Origin: an uncultured Eubacteriales bacterium
GTDB lineage: Bacteria > Bacillota_A > Clostridia > Christensenellales > Aristaeellaceae
DNA: 9,053 bases
Assembly: GCA_944333375.1 (NCBI GenBank)
Contig: CALVKX010000069.1
Location: 1 to 9,053 of the forward strand
Direction of reading: 5' to 3'
Both the position numbers and the translations under genes were made by a program. The notes under the pieces were generated by a model. That model did no database searches, was not told the origin of the DNA, and saw only the letters and a list, made by a program, of their open reading frames with translations. Shown piece by piece: positions 6,120 to 9,053 of this stretch. Positions within the stretch are counted from its first letter, which is position 1, and the number at the start of each line of letters is the position of its first letter.

Positions 6120-6172
6120 GCGACTTTACTATATCAACGTCATTGACGAAAGAAAAAGTCCTGTTAAGTCGC
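6120..6172. promoter_or_regulatory. Nested dyad, candidate operator of the XRE regulator
   Basis: The 11-bp palindrome CGTCATTGACG (6138-6148, central T) sits in the spacer of the candidate XRE promoter. Around it, a perfect 7-bp inverted repeat GCGACTT (6120-6126) / AAGTCGC (6166-6172) is centred 3 bp away. A site between -10 and -35 is where XRE repressors commonly bind their own promoters; binding by this protein is inference. Confidence 0.45.
6128..6156 (-). promoter_or_regulatory. Candidate promoter of the XRE regulator
   Basis: A -10 TATAGT (6133-6128) fits well. At 17 bp upstream the -35 is only TTTTCT (6156-6151), a poor match, so this promoter would be weak or activated. The predicted start is near 6121, about 20 nt before the start codon. 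Confidence 0.45.
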
Positions 6173-6190
6173 TTTTTGTGGCTTATGGGA

Positions 6191-6250
6191 CCTGTCTTGC
6201 TTCCAACAGGAACGCCGCAGGCACCCCTGCAACGGGATGCCTGCGGCGTT
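6191..6250 (-). terminator. Strong hairpin pair downstream of degV, possible terminator lacking a U tract
   Basis: Starting 26 nt after the degV stop, a perfect 13-bp inverted repeat AACGCCGCAGGCA (6211-6223) / TGCCTGCGGCGTT (6238-6250) is extended by an inner CCC/GGG after one mismatch. A second, weaker hairpin CCTGT/ACAGG (6191-6195 and 6206-6210) follows immediately. Neither strand has a downstream T run, so Rho-independent termination would be non-canonical; mRNA 3'-end protection is the alternative. The rest of the degV-XRE gap holds only the XRE promoter region. Confidence 0.5.
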
Positions 6251-6275
6251 GTGCTCTGTCCTGCAACGGCGTTTC

Positions 6276-7154
6276 TCAGCAGGGACGCTCCTTGCCGAAA
6301 AAGCAGATGGCGACCGTCCCGGGCCCGCAGTGAGCGCCGATGACCGGGCCGACATAATGGGTCTGGATCTCGCCCAGCGCGGGCACGCGCTCGCGCAGCA
6401 TGCCCTCCAGACGGGCGGCATCCTCGGGCGCGTCGGCATGCAGGATAATCGTCATGGCCTGGGCGGGATCGTCGATGTTCTCGGCCGCCTTGTCCGCGAT
6501 GAGCCGCAGCGCCGCCTTGCGTCCGCGCACCTTGTCGGAGCTGACGAGCTTGCCTTCCCTGTTTTCGGTGATGATGGGCTTGAGATCGAGCATGGTGCCC
6601 ACGGTAGCCGCCATCGCGCCGATGCGGCCGCCCCGGCGCAGGTATTTGAGATCGTCCACCGTAAACCAGGCCTGGGCGCGCATCTTGTTCTCCTCCAGCC
6701 ACCGGGCCACCTCGTCCATGCTCTTGCCTTGGCGGTAGAGCTCGTGGGCCTTGAGGATCAAAATGGTCTGCGGCGCGGAGATGCTCAGGGTATCCACCAC
6801 CGTCATGCGGCGGTCGGGGTACCTGGCCAGCAGCTCGTCACGCGCGGCATAGACGTTGTTGATCGTCCCGGAGAGCTGGCTGGAAAACGCCACGAACAGA
6901 ATGTCCTTGCCGTCTTTGAAGCAGGGCTCAAAGTACTCCACATAGGCCGCCGTGGGCAGCAGCGACGTCACCGGCGCCGCGCCGGCGCGCATGTTGTCAA
7001 AGTACTCCTTCTGCCTGCCGCTTCGCCCCAGATCATCAAAGTACTCCTTGCCGTCCAGCATGTAGGGCATGTAGACCATGCTGATGTCCAGCTCATCCAC
7101 ATAACGGCAGGGCAGGTCGGAATCGGAATCGGTCATAAACACATAGGGATTCAT
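6276..7154 (-). CDS. DegV family fatty-acid-binding protein (FakB-like)
   Basis: 292 residues, normal family length. DegV/FakB proteins bind one fatty acid and present it to the kinase FakA for phosphorylation and entry into phospholipid synthesis; FakA is not in this window. Visible features: TDSDSDLP at residues 8-15 (the N-terminal TDSxxDL signature), VTSLLPT at 62-68 (usually TSQPS), SSQLSGTINN at 91-100, LKYLRRGGRIG at 169-179, the LDLKPII strand-loop at 189-195, and GPVIGAHCGPGT at 269-280, corresponding to the head-group site. The departure from TSQPS to TSLLP suggests a different ligand pocket but is not evidence of inactivity. The start is certain: AGGAGG at 7166-7161 lies 6 nt before the ATG. 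It is a single-gene transcript, divergent from the glycosyltransferase gene, with its own promoter, palindromic leader and a 3' hairpin. The bound fatty acid cannot be predicted. Confidence 0.93.
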   Translation of the reverse strand: MNPYVFMTDSDSDLPCRYVDELDISMVYMPYMLDGKEYFDDLGRSGRQKEYFDNMRAGAAPVTSLLPTAAYVEYFEPCFKDGKDILFVAFSSQLSGTINNVYAARDELLARYPDRRMTVVDTLSISAPQTILILKAHELYRQGKSMDEVARWLEENKMRAQAWFTVDDLKYLRRGGRIGAMAATVGTMLDLKPIITENREGKLVSSDKVRGRKAALRLIADKAAENIDDPAQAMTIILHADAPEDAARLEGMLRERVPALGEIQTHYVGPVIGAHCGPGTVAICFFGKERPC

Positions 7155-7176
7155 GCGTACCCTCCTTTGAAGAAGC

Positions 7177-7190
7177 GGGCCGATCGGCCC
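7177..7190 (-). other. Palindromic hairpin in the degV 5' leader
   Basis: GGGCCGATCGGCCC is a perfect 14-bp palindrome that can fold as a 5-bp GC stem with a GATC loop. It lies inside the roughly 53-nt leader and ends about 10 nt before the degV SD. It could affect translation or mRNA stability, or be a protein-binding site. Confidence 0.45.
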
Positions 7191-7198
7191 AATCAGTT

Positions 7199-7209
7199 CG
7201 TATGATACG
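7199..7209. promoter_or_regulatory. 11-bp palindrome at the degV transcription start, candidate operator
   Basis: CGTATGATACG is a perfect 5-bp inverted repeat around a central G. It covers roughly +1 to +10 of the predicted degV transcript, a position where a repressor would block initiation. The binding protein is unknown. Confidence 0.35.
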
Positions 7210-7214
7210 CAGCT

Positions 7215-7243
7215 ATTGTACCCTGTCCGAACCATTTTTGCAA
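7215..7243 (-). promoter_or_regulatory. Sigma-A promoter of degV
   Basis: On the minus strand, -35 TTGCAA (7243-7238, 4 of 6 matches to consensus), a 17-bp spacer and -10 TACAAT (7220-7215, 5 of 6). The predicted start is near 7208, about 53 nt before the start codon. Confidence 0.7.
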
Positions 7244-7271
7244 GCGGTCCCCTCCCGCCTGACGCGCCGCC

Positions 7272-7300
7272 TTGTTTCCCTTCTCAGGATATGGTACACT
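7272..7300 (+). promoter_or_regulatory. Extended -10 promoter of the glycosyltransferase gene
   Basis: A weak -35 TTGTTT (7272-7277), a 17-bp spacer and -10 TACACT (7295-7300) preceded by TGG, an extended -10 that can compensate for the poor -35. The predicted start is near 7307, giving a leader of about 33 nt. It is divergent from the degV promoter with 28 bp between the -35 boxes. Confidence 0.6.
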
Positions 7301-7339
7301 GTGAGCATGGCAACAGCTAGACAAAAGGGGGAATGTTCC

Positions 7340-8845
7340 ATGCGCTCCGTTTTCTCCCGCTGGCGGCAGGCCGCGCCCGTGCTGGCCTATGCGCTGCTTC
7401 TGGCGGCGGCGGTGCTGTTTTTCTGTTCCAAGTCCTCCTTCGGCTATCCCATCAACGACTGGTCGGACGCCAACATCTATTTCACCATCGGCAAGGGCAT
7501 GACCCGGGGGCAGGTGGTCTACCGCGACCTGTACGATCACAAGGGGCCGCTGCTCTATGCCCTGCACGCGCTGTGCGCGCTGGTTTCCTTCGACGACTTC
7601 ACCGGCGTCTATCTCATGGAGGTGCTTTTCGCCGCCGCCTTTTTAGCCGCCGTCCATCAGCTCCTGCGCCTCTTTGGGGTACGGAGGGCCGCCTGGCTTC
7701 TCCTGCCCGTGCTTTCGCTGCTGATCTACTCCTCGGCCAGCTTCGCCCAGGGCGACAGCGCGGAGGAACTATGCCTGCCGCTGATGGCATGGTCCCTGTA
7801 CAGCGTGCTCGCCCACTTCCGCGCCGGCAGGAGCCGCATGCCCGCCTGGGAATTGCTTGTCAACGGCCTGCTGGCCGGCTGTGTCCTGTGGATGAAGTTC
7901 ACCATATGCGGGGTGCATGCCGGGCTGCTGCTGATGCTGCTGCTGACGCCCCTCAGGCGGCGGGATGTGCGCGGCATGTGGCGTACGCTGGGCTGGCTGG
8001 CCGCGGGCGTGGGGCTGTCCACGCTTCCGTGGGTGCTCTACTTCGGCCTCAACGGGGCGCTGGGGGACTGGCTGGGCACCTATTTTTACGACAATCTCTT
8101 TCTCTACTCCGCTGCCGGGGAAGCCGCGGGCCTTCTGCAGCGCGTCAAGGCCATGCTTCTGTGCGGCTGGGAATGGCTGCGGGATAACCTGCGCTATACG
8201 CTGCTCGTGGCGGCAGGCCTGAGCTGGTTTGCCATGCGCCGCCCCGGCCGGGCCGCGGTGTGGTTGGCTGCGCTCGCGGGCGCCGTGGGCGTGTTCGCGG
8301 GCGGCAAGAGCTACCCTTACTACGGCCTGGCGCTCTCCGTATTCGCCCCGCTGGGGCTGATCCCCGCAGGGCTGGCGGTGGAGCGCGCGCTCCGTCACCT
8401 CTCCTCCCGGGCGCTCTGCGCCTGTGCCGGCGCCGCGCTCCTTGCCTGCGTGGGCCTGTGCCCGCTGCTCAGCGGCAACATGACCGCGGACTACGGCGCC
8501 TCCTTCGGCCAGCCGCGCGAGGAAACCATGCAGTACCGCATCGCCGCCCATCTGGAAAAAGACGCGACGCTGCTCAACTACGGCTTCATGGACGCGGGTT
8601 TCTACACCGCGGCGGGCCTTGTGCCCAGCGTAAAGTACTTCCACCAGACCAACGTCCCGCTGGAGGAGATGCTTGACGAGCAGAACCGCTATCTGCGGGA
8701 GGGGCTTTGCGAGTATGTCGTCACCCGCGGAAAGCAGCCGGACTGGATCGGGGAGCGCTACGAGCTCGTCGCCACGGAGCCCAGCCCGAACTTCTGGTAC
8801 GACGCCGTCTATCTATACCGCCAAAGACCGCTAAGCAGCCGCTAA
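7340..8845 (+). CDS. Polytopic GT-C fold glycosyltransferase, GT39/ArnT-like
   Basis: 501 residues with roughly ten to eleven membrane segments, near residues 11-29, 88-110, 116-132, 143-160, 171-188, 191-204, 215-237, 284-298, 304-320, 326-346 and 357-376, then a soluble C-terminal domain (377-501). GT-C enzymes move a sugar from a lipid-phosphate carrier to an acceptor on the outer face of the membrane. The first large loop has the expected acidic start (Asp40, Asp43) and the VYRDLYDHKGPLLY stretch at 60-73, typical of GT39-like proteins. A GKSYPYY motif follows at 322-328. Donor and acceptor are unknown, and no wall-polymer genes flank it. The ATG at 7340 has AAGGGGG ending 8 nt upstream; the in-frame ATG at 7307 has no SD and falls at the predicted transcription start. 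The stop is followed directly by the antiporter promoter region with no clear terminator. Confidence 0.82.
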   Translation: MRSVFSRWRQAAPVLAYALLLAAAVLFFCSKSSFGYPINDWSDANIYFTIGKGMTRGQVVYRDLYDHKGPLLYALHALCALVSFDDFTGVYLMEVLFAAAFLAAVHQLLRLFGVRRAAWLLLPVLSLLIYSSASFAQGDSAEELCLPLMAWSLYSVLAHFRAGRSRMPAWELLVNGLLAGCVLWMKFTICGVHAGLLLMLLLTPLRRRDVRGMWRTLGWLAAGVGLSTLPWVLYFGLNGALGDWLGTYFYDNLFLYSAAGEAAGLLQRVKAMLLCGWEWLRDNLRYTLLVAAGLSWFAMRRPGRAAVWLAALAGAVGVFAGGKSYPYYGLALSVFAPLGLIPAGLAVERALRHLSSRALCACAGAALLACVGLCPLLSGNMTADYGASFGQPREETMQYRIAAHLEKDATLLNYGFMDAGFYTAAGLVPSVKYFHQTNVPLEEMLDEQNRYLREGLCEYVVTRGKQPDWIGERYELVATEPSPNFWYDAVYLYRQRPLSSR

Positions 8846-8882
8846 GCCTGCCGAAAAAAAACGAAACCGTTCCTTGCCGGCG

Positions 8883-8911
8883 TTGACTTTTGAAGCATCG
8901 GGGCGTACAAT
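8883..8911 (+). promoter_or_regulatory. Sigma-A promoter of the antiporter (mnhE-type) gene
   Basis: -35 TTGACT (8883-8888), a 17-bp spacer and -10 TACAAT (8906-8911), each one base from consensus. An A8 tract at 8854-8861, about 21 bp upstream of the -35, could act as an UP element. The predicted start is near 8918. Confidence 0.75.
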
Positions 8912-8920
8912 GTCAAACTG

Positions 8921-8964
8921 ATGGTTCTGGCTTTCTTACCTATTAAGTAGGAAAGCCGGGCCAT
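8921..8964 (+). other. Long leader hairpin upstream of the antiporter gene, unrecognised RNA element
   Basis: At the very 5' end of the predicted transcript, GGCTTTCTTAC (8929-8939) pairs with GTAGGAAAGCC (8947-8957) over 11 bp with one G-U, closing a 7-nt loop CTATTAA. Wobble pairs at 8926-8928 and the outer ATGG/CCAT (8921-8924 and 8961-8964) extend it to about 18 bp. There is no U tract. The SD follows about 15 nt later. It matches no riboswitch that I recognise. Confidence 0.55.
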
Positions 8965-8992
8965 TGTCTGCGAGAGGGAGGAGGTCCAACGT

Positions 8993-9053
8993 ATGTTTTT
9001 CGTGTTCTTCTTGCTATGGGTGGTCTTTAACGGCCGCCTGACATGGGAGATCG
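8993..9053 (+). CDS. mnhE: Na+/H+ antiporter subunit E, MnhE/MrpE family (5' end only)
   Basis: Only 20 full codons are inside the window, beginning MFFVFFLLWVVFNGRLTWEI. The FxxFLLWxxFNGRxTxEI pattern is the usual N-terminus of the small membrane subunit E of the multisubunit Mrp/Mnh Na+(K+)/H+ antiporter, which exports cations in exchange for protons. The start is well supported: GGAGGAGG ends 8 nt before the ATG (8977-8984), and a strong promoter and leader precede it. In this family subunit E is followed by F, G, B and others, so an antiporter operon probably continues to the right; that is inference. With so short a fragment, the assignment rests on N-terminal pattern alone. It is unrelated to the Mrp ATPase at the left edge despite the shared name. 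Confidence 0.65.
   Translation, partial: MFFVFFLLWVVFNGRLTWEI

Noticed and set aside
8851..8880. Terminator after the glycosyltransferase gene, from the A8 run read as a T8 run on the minus strand
   Set aside because: No credible GC stem precedes the T run on the minus strand and no minus-strand gene ends there. On the plus strand there is no stem followed by T.
1..9053. Mobile element, CRISPR array, tRNA or prophage content
   Set aside because: I found no transposase, integrase, terminal repeats, regularly spaced repeats or cloverleaf-like segments. Codon and base use is even across the genes.

Overview
The window looks like ordinary chromosome of a high-GC member of the Firmicutes, probably class Clostridia. 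The evidence is the strong AGGAGG-type ribosome binding sites, sigma-A promoters with 17-bp spacers, and several gene families typical of clostridia: DUF3842, an Mrp protein with an N-terminal Cys cluster, an ECF S component, DegV and an MnhE-type antiporter. Genus cannot be read from the sequence. I see no insertion sequence, prophage, CRISPR array, tRNA or rRNA.

Layout. (1) Minus strand, 2819 down to 1: one probable operon with its own promoter. It encodes an ECF transporter S component, a two-domain uridine-kinase-like P-loop protein, a DUF3842 protein and the N-terminal 195 residues of an Mrp/ApbC-type Fe-S P-loop ATPase that runs off the window. Gaps are 6 nt, 34 nt and a 4-nt ATGA overlap. 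(2) Plus strand, 2831-5760: the lysine/diaminopimelate operon asd-dapA-dapB, driven by a near-consensus promoter placed back to back with that of operon 1, with a structured leader. (3) Minus strand, 6148-5764: a small XRE/HTH regulator that converges on dapB with 3 bp between stop codons. A dyad in its promoter suggests autoregulation. (4) Minus strand, 7243-6276: a DegV/FakB-type fatty-acid-binding protein with promoter, palindromic 5' leader and a strong 3' hairpin. (5) Plus strand, 7272-8845: a polytopic GT-C (GT39-like) glycosyltransferase transcribed divergently from degV. (6) Plus strand, 8883 to the end: a promoter, a long 5'-leader hairpin and the first 20 codons of an MnhE/MrpE-type Na+/H+ antiporter subunit.

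How the genes work together. asd, dapA and dapB make consecutive enzymes leading from aspartyl phosphate to tetrahydrodipicolinate, the precursor of meso-DAP and lysine. The ECF S component and the adjacent kinase look like an uptake-and-phosphorylation pair for an unidentified vitamin or nucleoside; this is inference. DUF3842 and Mrp are translationally coupled and share a GVGKSLV P-loop-like heptapeptide. Nothing here is a clearly new defence or mobile system. The points most worth a second look are the ECF-S/kinase/DUF3842/Mrp operon, the uncharacterised N-terminal domain of the kinase, and the unrecognised leader hairpin upstream of the antiporter gene.
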